From Novosphingobium ovatum (GTDB taxonomy: Bacteria > Pseudomonadota > Alphaproteobacteria > Sphingomonadales > Sphingomonadaceae): DNA of 64,000 bases. The stretch lies in contig NZ_JAAAPO010000003.1 of the NCBI RefSeq assembly GCF_009909235.1, positions 372,001-436,000 of the forward strand, read 5' to 3'. A program made the translations under genes and the position numbers. The notes beneath the pieces are model-generated. The model worked only from the letters and a program-made list of their open reading frames with translations, had not been told where the DNA came from and searched no databases. Position 1 is the stretch's first letter; every line of letters begins with the position of its first letter. This document shows positions 8,038 through 17,779 of the stretch, one piece after another.

Positions 8038-10755
8038 TTAGCCCAACCGCGCCAGCGCGGCAGCCAGACGTTCGGCCTCGGCGGTGTGGTGGGCGTGGTC
8101 GGCGCGGGCCTTGTCGATCGCCTCGGGCTTGGCCTTCTCCACGAACGCCGGGTTGGACAGGCGCTTGTCCAGGCTGTCGCGCTCCTTCTGGCTGGCGGTC
8201 AAGGCCTTGGCCAGACGGGCTTTTTCGGCGGCGACGTCGATCAGGCCTTCGAGCGGGACGATCAGATTGGCATCGCCCGCGCCGATTTGCATCGCCGCGC
8301 CAGCCGGGGCGGGGGCAAAGTGGATCGCGTCCAGACGGGCCAGACGGTCGATCGCCACCGGGTTGCGCGCGATGATGCCCTGCGTTGCCGTGCTGGGATC
8401 GGGCAGATAGGCCGTCAGGCGCGAACCCGGCGCAAGGCCGAGTTCCACCTTGGCCCCGCGCAAATTGCCGATCAGCGCGATCAGCCACTCCACCTCAGCC
8501 TTGGCGGCGGCGTCGACCTGCGCCTGCGGGGCGGGCCATGCGGCGATGATCAGTTCGGTTTCGCGGGCGCCAAGAGCGTTCCACAATTCCTCGGTCACGA
8601 ACGGCATGAAGGGGTGCAGCATCACCAGAATCTGGTCCAGCACCCAACCGGCCACGGCCTTGGTTTCGGCGTCAAAGGCGCCCTTGATCAGTTCGATGTA
8701 CCAATCGCAGAAGCCGTCATAGACAAAGCGGTAGATGGCATGGGCGGCTGCATCGAAACGCAGCTCGGCCATCGCCTTGTCCAGCGCGGCGACCGTTTCC
8801 ACCACTTCGCCGATGATCCATTTGTTCACCGCGCTGGTCGCGGCGGGCGCGGCAACGCTGGTGCTGGCGACAATGCCGTTCGACTGACAGAACCGCGCCG
8901 CGTTCCACAGCTTGGTGGCGAAATTGCGGTAACCCTCGACGCGCTTTTCGTCCATTTTGACGTCGCGGCCCTGGCTTTCCATCGCCGCCATGAAAAAGCG
9001 CAGCGCGTCCGCGCCATATTTGTCAATCAGGCCCAAGGGATCGACGACATTGCCCTTGGACTTGGACATTTTCGCGCCATCGGCGGCGCGGACCAACCCG
9101 TGCAGGTACAGGCGGCGCCACGGCACTTCGGGCAGGAAATGCATGCCCTGCATCGCCATGCGCGCATCCCAGAAGAACAGGATGTCAAAGCCCGAAACCA
9201 GCAGGTCGTTGGGGTAATGCTTTTGAAACAGCGGCGCGTTTTCATCCGGCCAGCCCAGCGTGGCGAACGGCCACAGCGCGGACGAAAACCACGTGTCGAG
9301 CACGTCGGGGTCGCGGGTCAACGCCACATCGGCGCCGGCCAGAGCTTGCGCCTCTTCCTCGGTCTCGGCGACAAACACGCGGCCATCGTCGGCATACCAA
9401 GCCGGGATGCGGTGGCCCCACCACAGTTGGCGGCTGATGCACCACGGCTGAATGCCTTCCATCCAGTGGAAGAAGGTCTTTTCCCAGCTCTTGGGGACGA
9501 TTTCGATCGCGCCCGAACGCACCGCTTCCAGCGGCTTTTGCGCCAGCACGGCGGCGTTGACGTACCACTGATCGGTCAGCCACGGCTCGATCACCACGCC
9601 GCCACGGTCGCCATAGGGGGTCTGGATGGTGCGCGGTTCGGCGTCATGCTCAACCGCGTTGCCTTCCTTGTCCTTGGTGACGTGCGGGATCAGGCAGCCC
9701 AGCGCCTTCATCTCCTCGACGATCATCGCCCGCGCGGCAAAGCGTTCGACGCCCAGGAAACGCTCGGGGATCAGGCCATCGGCGGTCTGCACCACGTTCG
9801 CGTCCGCGTCGAACATGTTCAGCATGTCGTTGGCGGCGATCCCTGCGCGCTTGCCCACTTCAAAGTCGTTGAAGTCATGGCCCGGCGTGATCTTGACCGC
9901 GCCGCTGCCCAGTTCGGGATCGGCGTGTTCGTCGGCCACCACCTTGAACCGGCGGCCGGTGATCGGTTGCAGGATCTCCTTGCCGATGACGCTCTTGTAG
10001 CGCTCATCTTCGGGGTTCACCGCGACGGCCATATCGGCCAACATGGTTTCGGGGCGGGTGGTGGCGACCTCGATATAGTCCAGCCCGTCGGCGCGGGTAA
10101 CGCCATCGGCCAGCGGATATTTGAAGTGCCAGAAGCCGCCCTGCACCTCGCGGGTTTCCACCTCAAGGTCGGAGATCGCGGTCTTCAGCTTGGGATCCCA
10201 GTTGACCAGACGCTTGTCGCGATAGATCAGGCCCTGGTTGAACAGGTCGACGAACACCTTTACCACCGCGCGGGTGAAGTGCGGGTCCATGGTGAACTGT
10301 TCGCGGCTCCAGTCCATCGAGCAGCCCAGACGGCGCAGCTGGCGCGTGATGGTGCCGCCGCTTTCGGCCTTCCATTCCCACACCTTGTCGATGAAATCCT
10401 CGCGGGTGTAGTTGGTGCGCTTGTCGCCCTTGGCTTCCATCTGGCGCTCGACCACCATCTGCGTGGCGATGCCGGCGTGGTCGGTGCCCACCACCCACAG
10501 CGCGTCCTTGCCACGCAGGCGTTCATAGCGGATCACCACATCCTGCAACGTGTTGTCCAGCGCGTGGCCGATATGCAGGCTGCCCGTGACGTTTGGCGGC
10601 GGGTTGACGATGGTGAACGGGGTCGCGTCTGGACGCTCGGGGCGGAACAGGTTGTTCGCCTCCCAATGGCCATACCACTTTGCCTCGATCGCGGCGGGAT
10701 CAAAGGTCTTGTCGAGCGCCGGAGCGGACGCGGCGTTGCTGGATTCCTCGGTCAT
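8038..10755 (-). CDS. valS: Valine--tRNA ligase
   Basis: A 905-residue class I aminoacyl-tRNA synthetase charging tRNA-Val. HIGH is at 61-64 within [20 protein letters not shown] at about 562-566, and the last 70 residues form the C-terminal coiled coil (KARLAKAL to [12 protein letters not shown]) found in ValRS. The start at 10755 (MTEESSNA) is chosen over a 54-codon longer reading because the extension is Arg/Pro-rich and unlike ValRS. It is divergent from the Mla operon, with 116 bases between them that should hold both promoters. The strand opposite valS carries a 1169-codon open frame, a high-GC shadow. Confidence 0.97.
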   Translation of the reverse strand: MTEESSNAASAPALDKTFDPAAIEAKWYGHWEANNLFRPERPDATPFTIVNPPPNVTGSLHIGHALDNTLQDVVIRYERLRGKDALWVVGTDHAGIATQMVVERQMEAKGDKRTNYTREDFIDKVWEWKAESGGTITRQLRRLGCSMDWSREQFTMDPHFTRAVVKVFVDLFNQGLIYRDKRLVNWDPKLKTAISDLEVETREVQGGFWHFKYPLADGVTRADGLDYIEVATTRPETMLADMAVAVNPEDERYKSVIGKEILQPITGRRFKVVADEHADPELGSGAVKITPGHDFNDFEVGKRAGIAANDMLNMFDADANVVQTADGLIPERFLGVERFAARAMIVEEMKALGCLIPHVTKDKEGNAVEHDAEPRTIQTPYGDRGGVVIEPWLTDQWYVNAAVLAQKPLEAVRSGAIEIVPKSWEKTFFHWMEGIQPWCISRQLWWGHRIPAWYADDGRVFVAETEEEAQALAGADVALTRDPDVLDTWFSSALWPFATLGWPDENAPLFQKHYPNDLLVSGFDILFFWDARMAMQGMHFLPEVPWRRLYLHGLVRAADGAKMSKSKGNVVDPLGLIDKYGADALRFFMAAMESQGRDVKMDEKRVEGYRNFATKLWNAARFCQSNGIVASTSVAAPAATSAVNKWIIGEVVETVAALDKAMAELRFDAAAHAIYRFVYDGFCDWYIELIKGAFDAETKAVAGWVLDQILVMLHPFMPFVTEELWNALGARETELIIAAWPAPQAQVDAAAKAEVEWLIALIGNLRGAKVELGLAPGSRLTAYLPDPSTATQGIIARNPVAIDRLARLDAIHFAPAPAGAAMQIGAGDANLIVPLEGLIDVAAEKARLAKALTASQKERDSLDKRLSNPAFVEKAKPEAIDKARADHAHHTAEAERLAAALARLG

Positions 10756-10871
10756 GCCAGCGCCTTTGCCAGCACCCCCGCGTGTGTGCAAGCGCGCGGG
10801 CGCGTCATTTGCCCGTGCTGGGTGCCATTTTTGGTCCAATGCGCAGCTTGCTTGGGGGGCGTTTTTCCCGC

Positions 10872-12023
10872 ATGACCCATCGCATGACAGAGGGGGTCCC
10901 GTCTCAGACCTGTGCATTCACGGTGGAATATCCGGCGGATGGCGCGCAACCGGCGTCCGTGCGCGCGGTGCTGGCGGGGCCGTGGCTGGTCGGCACGGTC
11001 AGCGCGGTGGATGCCGATGTGCGCGCCGCCGCCAGCGATGTGCGGGCGATTGACGCATCGCGCGTGCACGAGATCGATACCGTGGGCGCATGGGTGATCG
11101 CCCGGTTGATGGCCGAAAGTGGCGCGGTGCTGATCGGCGCCAGCGACAAGGCGCAGCGTCTGATCGCCGCCGTGCAGGACGCCCGCCCGCAGGATGAACC
11201 ACCCGCCCCGGCAAAGCCTTTGGCCGCGCGGATGGTCGCGCGTGTCGGGGAAAATGTGATCGGCGCGGGCGCGGGTGTTTTGGCGATACTCTCGTTTCTG
11301 GGGGCGCTGTTGTCGGCGTTGGGCGGCACGATTGCCCATCCGCGCCGGTTGCGCGGGCGCGCATTGATCCGCCAGATCGAACTGGTGGGCATTGATTCGC
11401 TGGGCATTATCGCCTTGATGAGCTTTCTGGTGGGGATCGTCATTGCCCAGCAGGGCGCGGTGCAGTTGCAGCAGTTCGGCGCCGAGATTTACACGGTGAA
11501 CCTGACCGGGCGTCTGGCGTTCCGCGAATTGGGCGTGTTGATGACCGCAATCATGGTGGCGGGTCGTTCGGGCAGCGCCTTTGCCGCGCAGATCGGCACG
11601 ATGAAACTGACCGAGGAAGTTGACGCAATGCGCACCATCGGCGTTTCCCCGACCGAGGCGTTGATCTTGCCGCGCGTCTTGGCGGCGGTGCTGATGATGC
11701 CGCTGCTGGGCTTTTATTCCTCGATCATCGCGATTGTCGGGGGCGCGGTGATTTCGGCGGTGACGCTGGACATCCCGTTCTGGAATTTCATCGCCCGCGT
11801 GCAGGAGGTGGTGCCGCTGCGCGACCTGTGGGTGGGCGTGGTCAAAGGGCCGGTGTTCGGGCTGATCATCGCCATGACCGGCTGTTATCAGGGCATGATG
11901 GTGTCCGGCAATTCCGAGGAGGTGGGCCATCGCACCACCAATGCCGTGGTGCAGGCGATCTTTGTGGTGATCGTGCTGGATGCGTTTTTTGCGGTGTTCT
12001 TTTCGGAAATCGGCTGGATATGA
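10872..12023 (+). CDS. mlaE: MlaE-family ABC permease with N-terminal STAS-like domain
   Basis: A 383-residue inner-membrane permease. About 110 N-terminal residues form a STAS/MlaB-like domain (with [19 protein letters not shown]), followed by the MlaE core of five to six membrane helices with the conserved [21 protein letters not shown] segment. Known Mla systems move phospholipids between the outer and inner membranes; here MlaB and MlaE seem fused, as in many alphaproteobacteria. First of four genes; its TGA overlaps the ATG of mlaF. A second in-frame ATG at 10884 is possible. Confidence 0.9.
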   Translation: MTHRMTEGVPSQTCAFTVEYPADGAQPASVRAVLAGPWLVGTVSAVDADVRAAASDVRAIDASRVHEIDTVGAWVIARLMAESGAVLIGASDKAQRLIAAVQDARPQDEPPAPAKPLAARMVARVGENVIGAGAGVLAILSFLGALLSALGGTIAHPRRLRGRALIRQIELVGIDSLGIIALMSFLVGIVIAQQGAVQLQQFGAEIYTVNLTGRLAFRELGVLMTAIMVAGRSGSAFAAQIGTMKLTEEVDAMRTIGVSPTEALILPRVLAAVLMMPLLGFYSSIIAIVGGAVISAVTLDIPFWNFIARVQEVVPLRDLWVGVVKGPVFGLIIAMTGCYQGMMVSGNSEEVGHRTTNAVVQAIFVVIVLDAFFAVFFSEIGWI

Positions 12024-12859
12024 GCGGGCAGGGCACAGGCGGCGCGGCCAGCGAAGCGGCGATCACGATCGAGGGGTTGGACAACCGCTTTGGCGATCAT
12101 GTCATCCACCACGACCTGTCGTTGCAGGTGCGCCGGGGGGAGATTCTGGGCGTGGTCGGCGGATCGGGCACGGGCAAATCGGTGCTGATGCGATCCATCA
12201 TCGGGTTGCAGCGCCCGACGCAGGGACAGATCACCGTGCTGGGGCAGGATGTCGATGCTCCACCGCAACACGGCATGGGGGATATCCGCAGCCGTTGGGG
12301 CGTGCTGTTTCAGGGCGGGGCCTTGTTCTCCACCCTGACGGTGGCCGAAAATGTCGAGGTGCCGTTAAAGGAATTCTATCCTGACATGTCTGCCCGCCTG
12401 CGCCGCGAGATCGCGCGCTACAAGGTGATGCTGACCGGCCTGCCGCAAGAGGCGGCCGACAAGTTTCCTTCCGAACTGTCGGGCGGCATGAAAAAGCGTG
12501 CCGGATTGGCGCGGGCCTTGGCGCTCGACCCTGAACTGTTGTTTCTGGACGAGCCGACCGCCGGGCTGGACCCGATTGGCGCGGCCGCCTTTGACCGGCT
12601 GACGCTGGAGTTGCAGGACACGCTGGGGCTGACGGTGTTTCTGATCACGCATGATCTGGATACCCTGCACGAGATTTGCGACCGTGTGGCCGTGCTGGCC
12701 GATAAGCAGGTGATCGCCTGTGGCACCATCGCGCAACTGATGGCCAGCGACCATCCCTGGATTCAGGACTATTTCAACGGCCCGCGTGGACGGGCCGCCG
12801 CTGCCGGTCATCTGCCTGTGGGCGATGCGCTGGACTTTGGCGCGCAGACAAAGGCATAA
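12020..12859 (+). CDS. mlaF: Mla-type ABC transporter ATP-binding protein
   Basis: A 279-residue ABC ATPase. Walker A GGSGTGKS is at 47-54, the signature LSGGM near 153-157 and Walker B with LLFLDEPTAGLDP near 174-186; the H-loop is in ITHDLDT. VLFQGGALFSTLTV at the Q-loop is characteristic of MlaF. It overlaps mlaE by ATGA and is followed seven bases later by mlaD, so the three are coupled. It powers lipid movement at the cytoplasmic face of the inner membrane. Confidence 0.93.
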   Translation: MSGQGTGGAASEAAITIEGLDNRFGDHVIHHDLSLQVRRGEILGVVGGSGTGKSVLMRSIIGLQRPTQGQITVLGQDVDAPPQHGMGDIRSRWGVLFQGGALFSTLTVAENVEVPLKEFYPDMSARLRREIARYKVMLTGLPQEAADKFPSELSGGMKKRAGLARALALDPELLFLDEPTAGLDPIGAAAFDRLTLELQDTLGLTVFLITHDLDTLHEICDRVAVLADKQVIACGTIAQLMASDHPWIQDYFNGPRGRAAAAGHLPVGDALDFGAQTKA

Positions 12860-12866
12860 TGGGGCA

Positions 12867-13805
12867 ATGGAGACAAGGGCCAATCATGTCTGGGTGGGGG
12901 CGGTTACGCTGGCGCTGCTGGTGCTGGCGGCCGGGGTGTTCGTCTGGGTGGCGCAACTGAACCGCGGCATCCAAAAGGACTATGACATCTATTTCACCCA
13001 ATCGGTTGATGGTTTGGCGCGGGGCACGCCGGTGACCTATGCGGGCGTGCCGGCGGGACAGATCAAGGAGATCGAGATCTCGGACAATGATCCGGGGTTG
13101 GTGCGGGTGCGCATTGCGGTGAACGAACGCATCCCTGTGCTGGACGGGACAACGGCCTCGATTCAGGGCAGCTTTACCGGCGTGTCGAACATCCAGTTGA
13201 GCGGCGGGCGCAAGGATGCCAAGCCAATCACCGCGCTAGGTCCCGATGGCGCGCCGGTGATCCCGCCCAAGCGCAGCGGGCTGGGCGCGTTGTTGTCGAA
13301 CGCCCCGCTGTTGATGGAGCGGCTGGCCACTCTGACCGACCGTCTGACGCTGATGCTGTCGGACAAGAATCAGAAGTCGATCGAGGGCATTCTGGTCAAT
13401 ACCGAGCGGTTGACCGGCCATCTGGCCGATGCCTCGCCGCAGGTGAAGACGGTGCTGAATGATCTGGACTCGACGCTGATGCAGGCGACGATCACGCTGG
13501 GTGAGTTCGAGAAGGTGGCGGGACGCGCCAATGCGATGTTGGATTCCAATGGCAATTCGCTGGCCAGTCAGTTGCAGGCGACACTGAAATCGGCGCAGGC
13601 GGCCGCCGACGCGCTGAAGCAGACCGCCGATGACACCCGGCCGGCCGCGCGGCAGTTGTCGGCCAATACCCTGCCCGAGGCGGAGGCGGCGCTGCGCGAA
13701 TTGCGCGCTACCTCGCGCGCGCTGCGGGAACTGACGGAAAAGATTGATGCGCAGGGCATTTCGGGCGCGATGGGATCGCCGCCTGTCCCTACGTACAAGC
13801 CATGA
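12867..13805 (+). CDS. mlaD: MlaD/MCE-domain substrate-binding protein
   Basis: A 312-residue protein with an N-terminal membrane helix (about 10-28) and one MCE domain (about 38-116, including LARGTPVTYAGVPAGQI), then a long helical C-terminal region of about 180 residues rich in Ala, Leu and Gln. MCE proteins form hexameric rings that carry lipids across the periplasm. The start ATG gives a proper membrane anchor. The end overlaps the next lipoprotein gene by ATGA, which supports one transport unit. Confidence 0.92.
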   Translation: METRANHVWVGAVTLALLVLAAGVFVWVAQLNRGIQKDYDIYFTQSVDGLARGTPVTYAGVPAGQIKEIEISDNDPGLVRVRIAVNERIPVLDGTTASIQGSFTGVSNIQLSGGRKDAKPITALGPDGAPVIPPKRSGLGALLSNAPLLMERLATLTDRLTLMLSDKNQKSIEGILVNTERLTGHLADASPQVKTVLNDLDSTLMQATITLGEFEKVAGRANAMLDSNGNSLASQLQATLKSAQAAADALKQTADDTRPAARQLSANTLPEAEAALRELRATSRALRELTEKIDAQGISGAMGSPPVPTYKP

Positions 13806-14446
13806 AAAGGACTCACGCCATGACCGCCATGCCTTGCGCCCAACTGTGGGCGCGCTGGTCCGCCGGAACGCTGCTGGCCGGGGCGGCGCTGTTGTCGGGC
13901 TGTGTGACGGTGGGCAATGCCAAACCGCCCCAGCGCCTGTTGCATCTGACGTCCGAAGTCCTGGCGCCCGCCGGTGGAGCGGTGGTGGCCAGCCCCGGCA
14001 ATGTGCTGGTGGTGGCTGAACCGCTGACCGACCGGGCGCTGTCGATCCCGCGTGTGGCGGTGCAGGTCAGCCCGTCAGAGATCGCCTATCTGGACGGCGC
14101 GGCATGGGTGGAGCGGCCCGCGCGCCAATTCCGCGCGCTGTTGGCCGAAACCTTGCGGGCGCAGGGGGGCGCGCTGGTGATCGAGGATGACGCCGATACC
14201 CCACGCGGCGCCACCCGGTTGGAGGGGCGCTTGCTGGCGATGGGCTATGACGCGCGGCAAAAAGCGGCGGTGGTGCGCTATGACGCGATCCGCCGCGGCG
14301 CCGATGGCACGGTCACCATGCGCCGGTTCGAGAGCGTCGAGACAGGCATCATGCCCAAGGTAGCAGCGGTGGCCCCGGTGCTGAACCGTTTGGCGAACAA
14401 GGTGGCCGCCGATGTGGCGGTGTGGATGGCCGCGCCCGTGAAGTAA
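13802..14446 (+). CDS. ABC-type transport auxiliary lipoprotein (PqiC/MlaD-associated type)
   Basis: A 214-residue lipoprotein precursor with lipobox LLSGC (Cys34). The mature part resembles the ABC-type transport auxiliary component family: a PRVAVQVSPSEIAYLDGAAW segment, a conserved W and R, and a C-terminal helix. Proteins of this family sit on the inner face of the outer membrane and extend MCE systems such as Pqi. Last gene of the Mla operon; start overlaps the mlaD stop. An alternative ATG seven codons in (13820) would also leave a usable signal sequence. Confidence 0.8.
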   Translation: MKRTHAMTAMPCAQLWARWSAGTLLAGAALLSGCVTVGNAKPPQRLLHLTSEVLAPAGGAVVASPGNVLVVAEPLTDRALSIPRVAVQVSPSEIAYLDGAAWVERPARQFRALLAETLRAQGGALVIEDDADTPRGATRLEGRLLAMGYDARQKAAVVRYDAIRRGADGTVTMRRFESVETGIMPKVAAVAPVLNRLANKVAADVAVWMAAPVK

Positions 14447-14465
14447 GGGGGCACGGCCGCCCCGC

Positions 14466-15164
14466 TTATCCCTGTCGCGCCATTTCGGCAAAACGCAGAG
14501 ATGTCAGGAAAGCCGTGCGCCGCTTTGCCCGGCGTTCCTCGGCCTCCTCATCGCGACCCCACAGATGGGCCTGCCACTCCTCTTCCAGACTGGCCGCGTC
14601 CCACAGCTTTTCCGCGTCCATGCCCGGCACCAACGCCTCCAGTGCAATGACCAGCGAGGCTGCCAGACTGGCCAGATTGCGCAGCGCTGCCAGCGTGAAA
14701 TCGTCGGCGCGCTCCAATTCGGCCCGCAGATGGTCCAGCGTGGCGGCGGGCTGCGGGCGGTGCATGATGCCCGACACGCGCTCAAACCGTACTTCGCGCC
14801 GGGCTTCGGCGGCGGTCAGCACCGGCTCCCACACCTCGCGCTGGCGGTGGTACAATGCCTCGTCAGGATCCGCGCGATAGCACAGCGTGTCGGTTTCGGC
14901 ATAAGGCAGCAGCCCCGCCACCGTTTCCGCCCGCTCATTGGCCACGACATCGATCGCGTAATCGGCCATGTCGCGCAGAATAAAGCGTGTGGGGTCGATC
15001 TCGGCGGGCTGGTCGGCCCATTCCTGTGCCATCGCGCTGGCCAATGCCTGCGAAGGTACCACCTGCGGGCGACCACCCACCGTCTTGATCTTGCGCCCGT
15101 CCAGCGCGACCGAAAACCCGCCGTCCACCGGAACGGCGGTCACGTCCTTGTAAAACCGCTTCAT
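14466..15164 (-). CDS. ATP12-family F1-ATPase assembly chaperone
   Basis: A 232-residue protein beginning MKRFYKDV, with the ATP12 layout: N-terminal VALDGRKIKT segment, EWADQ and IDPTRF(I)LR motifs, then an all-helical C-terminal domain (with WDAASLEEEWQAHLWGRDEEAEERRA). ATP12 binds the F1 alpha subunit before assembly of ATP synthase and is characteristic of alphaproteobacteria and mitochondria. Its ATG overlaps the stop of the small upstream gene. No ATP synthase gene is nearby. The gene is convergent with the Mla lipoprotein gene, with 19 bases between them. Confidence 0.9.
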   Translation of the reverse strand: MKRFYKDVTAVPVDGGFSVALDGRKIKTVGGRPQVVPSQALASAMAQEWADQPAEIDPTRFILRDMADYAIDVVANERAETVAGLLPYAETDTLCYRADPDEALYHRQREVWEPVLTAAEARREVRFERVSGIMHRPQPAATLDHLRAELERADDFTLAALRNLASLAASLVIALEALVPGMDAEKLWDAASLEEEWQAHLWGRDEEAEERRAKRRTAFLTSLRFAEMARQG

Positions 15165-15370
15165 TTGTCCATTTTCTTCCAGCGGCGCGTCAACATCAGC
15201 GGGAACAGCACGACGTCAAACACGCCCATCAACAGGATCAACAGGCCGACAATTGGCGGCAACGCCACCTTGCCCGCCATGATCGCGGCGCCGATCAGCG
15301 CCAACAGCACGCCAAAAAAGCGTACCATCGTCAGCCGCTTGTGGCGGGCCTTGGCAAGTTCGGGGCTCAT
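15161..15370 (-). CDS. Small two-helix membrane protein
   Basis: A 69-residue protein with a basic N-terminus (KARHKRL), two membrane segments (about 15-32 and 37-60) and a basic C-terminus (RRWKKMDK). It overlaps both neighbours by four bases (HAD phosphatase upstream, ATP12 downstream), so it is very likely translated. I do not recognise the family; similar tiny membrane proteins next to ATP12 are common in sphingomonads, but that is from memory. A function in membrane assembly would be a guess. Confidence 0.7.
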   Translation of the reverse strand: MSPELAKARHKRLTMVRFFGVLLALIGAAIMAGKVALPPIVGLLILLMGVFDVVLFPLMLTRRWKKMDK

Positions 15371-16029
15371 CGCAAAATCTCCAGCAATTCCTTTGCGCTG
15401 CGGGCCACTGCCACAGCGCCAGCCTGTGTCAACTCTGCCGCGCTGTGATAGCCCCAGGCGACACCAATCGGGCGCACGCCTGCGGCCACCGCCATCGCCA
15501 TGTCAAAGCTGGTGTCGCCGATCATTACCGCATCCTGCGGCGTGGCCATGGCGGCATCCAGCGCCGCCTCCAGCATGGCGGGATGCGGCTTTGACGGGTG
15601 GCGGTCGGCGGTTTGCAGCGTGACGAAATGGTCGTTCAGCCCATGCGCGGTCAGGCAATGCAGCAGTCCACGGTCGCTTTTGCCTGTCGCCACGCCCAGA
15701 TCCCAGCCATCGGCGCGCAAGGCATCCAGCGCCATGCGGATGCCGGGAAACAGGGGTTCGGCAATCCGGCCTGCGGTGCGGGCGGCGCGGAACGCCTGCT
15801 TGTACCCCTCGGTCAGCGCGGCCTGCAGATCGGCATCGGCATCGGGGGCCAGGCGCCGCATCGCCAGCGGCAGGCTGAGCCCCACGGTGCGCAGGATATC
15901 GCCGCGTTCGGGCGCGGGCAGGCCCAGTGTGGTAAAGGCCTCGACCATGGTCAGGCAGATGTCCGCCTGACCATCGACCAACGTGCCGTCACAATCAAAC
16001 ACCGCCAACCGCACCGCGCCCGCCGTCAT
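15367..16029 (-). CDS. HAD-family hydrolase, phosphoglycolate-phosphatase-like
   Basis: A 220-residue HAD-superfamily phosphatase. Motif I is FDCDGTLVDGQ (Asp nucleophile and acid), motif II lies in GVATGKSDRG, and motif IV in VMIGDTSFDM, followed by GVAWGYHS as in Gph-like enzymes. The helical cap between motifs I and II marks subfamily IA. Likely substrates are small phosphate esters such as phosphoglycolate; specificity cannot be fixed. ATGA overlap with the RluA gene upstream and with the 69-residue gene downstream places it in one operon. Confidence 0.87.
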   Translation of the reverse strand: MTAGAVRLAVFDCDGTLVDGQADICLTMVEAFTTLGLPAPERGDILRTVGLSLPLAMRRLAPDADADLQAALTEGYKQAFRAARTAGRIAEPLFPGIRMALDALRADGWDLGVATGKSDRGLLHCLTAHGLNDHFVTLQTADRHPSKPHPAMLEAALDAAMATPQDAVMIGDTSFDMAMAVAAGVRPIGVAWGYHSAAELTQAGAVAVARSAKELLEILR

Positions 16030-17348
16030 CAGCCACGGCCCCGTGGCGTCGAAGGACGGCCAACTCCGCGCCCACCGGCGGGACGCGGCGCGCCACCTGC
16101 CGGTTTGCCTCCCGTTGGCTTGCCACCAGCGGGCCTACCACCAGCAGGCTTGCCACCAGTGGGTTTCGTCGGCTTGGGCGAGCCAAGCCCCTTTTTCACG
16201 CCGCCCTTTTTCGCTGGCGGAATGCGGCTGTCATTGCGGGTGCGGCCGGTTTCGGCGCGGCCACGGCGTTCACCCTTGCGCTCCTTGCGGTAATCCTTGG
16301 CATGGGCGCGGGCGGCGGCCTTGATTTCTTCGCGCGTGAGTTCGCCGCTGGGGTCGGGGATGTATTCGCCGTCGTTCTCGTCAAAGCCCAATTGCGCCAG
16401 ACTGGCGGCAAAATGGTCGGGCAGGGCGGCCTCGACGTCCAGCATCGTGCCGTCCGGGTGATCGATGATCAGGCGGCGGGCGTGCAGATGCATCTTGCGG
16501 CTGATGCTGCCCGACAGGAAAGCGTCCTGACCGCCATATTTGCCGTCACCGATGATTGGGTGGCCGATGGCAGCCATATGCACGCGCAACTGGTGGGTAC
16601 GCCCCGTCAGCGGTTGCAGCTCCACCCAGCAGGCGCGGTTGCCCGCCCGGTCCAGCACGCGATAGCGGCTGCGGCTGGGCTGCCCCTGTTCGGACTGGTC
16701 CACCATCATCTTTTCGCCGCCGGTGCCGGGCTGTTTGGCCAGTGGCAGGTCGATCAGGCCTTCCTCGATGCTGGGGACGCCCGCGACCAGCGCCCAATAA
16801 ATCTTGCGCGCGCCACGGGTAGAGAATCGCTTGGAGAAGAAGGCCGCGCTGCCCGGCGTTGCCGCCACCAGCAGGACGCCACTGGTGTCCTTGTCCAGAC
16901 GGTGGACCAGGCGCGGGCGCGGGCCATGCGTGGCATAGGCGTCCAGCAGGCCGTCGACATGCTCATGCGTGCCGCTGCCGCCCTGAGTCGCCAGACCCGG
17001 CGGTTTGTTGATGACGATGGCGGCCGGATCGCGGTGGATCACCATCGCGTCAGCCATCTCCAATTGCTCTTCGGTCAATGGTTTGCGCTGGCGGGCAGAC
17101 TTGCCGGCGGCAGCGCCGCGCACATGGCTGTCACCCGGCGGCACGCGCAGGGTCTGGCCCTTGGTGATGCGGTCTTCTGGTGCGGCGCGCTTGCCATCCA
17201 CGCGGATCTGGCCGGTGCGCGCCCAGCGCGAAATCGTGGCGAATCCCACCTGTGGCAGGTGGCGCTTGAACCAGCGGTCAAGGCGGATGCCATCATCGTC
17301 ACCACCGACGATGAACTGGCGAACGTTATGCTCGGTCTTTTCGGTCAT
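16029..17348 (-). CDS. RluA-family 23S rRNA pseudouridine synthase with low-complexity tail
   Basis: A 439-residue enzyme. It has an N-terminal S4 RNA-binding domain (about 20-75, with RLDRWFKRHLP) and an RluA-type catalytic domain (about 100-330) with HRLDKDTSG at 149-157 (Asp152 catalytic) and LTGRTHQLRVH. The RluC/RluD group modifies 23S rRNA. Its C-terminal 70 or so residues form an unusual basic tail, first Lys/Arg-rich (KDYRKERKGERRGRAE), then repeats of GGKP/AGG units, which may bind RNA. The start at 17348 is preferred; an extension to 17702 antisense to crcB is spurious. crcB lies eight bases upstream. Confidence 0.9.
   Translation of the reverse strand: MTEKTEHNVRQFIVGGDDDGIRLDRWFKRHLPQVGFATISRWARTGQIRVDGKRAAPEDRITKGQTLRVPPGDSHVRGAAAGKSARQRKPLTEEQLEMADAMVIHRDPAAIVINKPPGLATQGGSGTHEHVDGLLDAYATHGPRPRLVHRLDKDTSGVLLVAATPGSAAFFSKRFSTRGARKIYWALVAGVPSIEEGLIDLPLAKQPGTGGEKMMVDQSEQGQPSRSRYRVLDRAGNRACWVELQPLTGRTHQLRVHMAAIGHPIIGDGKYGGQDAFLSGSISRKMHLHARRLIIDHPDGTMLDVEAALPDHFAASLAQLGFDENDGEYIPDPSGELTREEIKAAARAHAKDYRKERKGERRGRAETGRTRNDSRIPPAKKGGVKKGLGSPKPTKPTGGKPAGGRPAGGKPTGGKPAGGAPRPAGGRGVGRPSTPRGRG
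16050..16165 (-). repeat. Tandem Gly-Gly-Lys-Pro coding repeat in the RluA tail
   Basis: The 3' end of the pseudouridine synthase gene encodes reiterated KPTGG, KPAGG and RPAGG pentapeptide units. At DNA level, near-identical 15-base units (around CTTGCCACCAG on the plus strand) recur. Such in-frame repeats can expand or contract without breaking the gene. Confidence 0.6.
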
Positions 17349-17356
17349 GGCGCGCC

Positions 17357-17779
17357 TTAGCCGATCATGCGCATCAGGTACAGACCGCCAAACAAGGCGG
17401 CAAAACCGGCCAGCAGCGAGGTCCCGACATAGATCGCCGCCAGCCCCAATTGGCCGCGCTGGACGAACAGGGCAAATTCCAGCGCAAAGGAGGAGAAGGT
17501 GGTGTAGCCGCCCAGAACGCCCACCGCCAGCAGCAGTCGCCAGCCTTCGCCCGCCGGACCGTGGCGCGCCAGCCAGCCGGTCAGCACCCCCATCAATGCC
17601 GCGCCCAGCACATTGGCGGTCAGTGTGGCCCATGGAAAAGCGCTGGCCGCGACCGGCCCGATCGCCGCGCTCCACAATCGTCCGGTGGCAAACCGCGCCC
17701 ATGCGCCAAGCCCGCCGCCGCCGGCGACAAGGGCCGAGGCAAGCAGAAAGCTGGGGGGGGAGGGGGATGTGATGCTCAT
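17357..17779 (-). CDS. crcB: Fluoride efflux channel CrcB
   Basis: A 140-residue protein with four membrane helices. The Fluc/CrcB signatures are present: GAWARF near 25-30, TLTANVLGA near 52-60 and GGYTTFSSF at 90-98. CrcB forms dual-topology dimeric channels that expel fluoride. The fifth to ninth codons run through a C5-T-C8 tract on the coding strand (run of eight Gs at 17753-17760 on the plus strand), which is slippage-prone. It precedes the RluA gene by eight bases. I looked for a fluoride riboswitch upstream and did not find a convincing one. Confidence 0.92.
   Translation of the reverse strand: MSITSPSPPSFLLASALVAGGGGLGAWARFATGRLWSAAIGPVAASAFPWATLTANVLGAALMGVLTGWLARHGPAGEGWRLLLAVGVLGGYTTFSSFALEFALFVQRGQLGLAAIYVGTSLLAGFAALFGGLYLMRMIG

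Noticed and set aside
7366..10875. Open frame of 1169 codons on the plus strand opposite queE and valS
   Set aside because: It is His/Gln/Arg/Gly-rich low-complexity sequence with no domain and runs fully antisense to valS and queE, which have clear motifs; typical of high-GC third-position bias.
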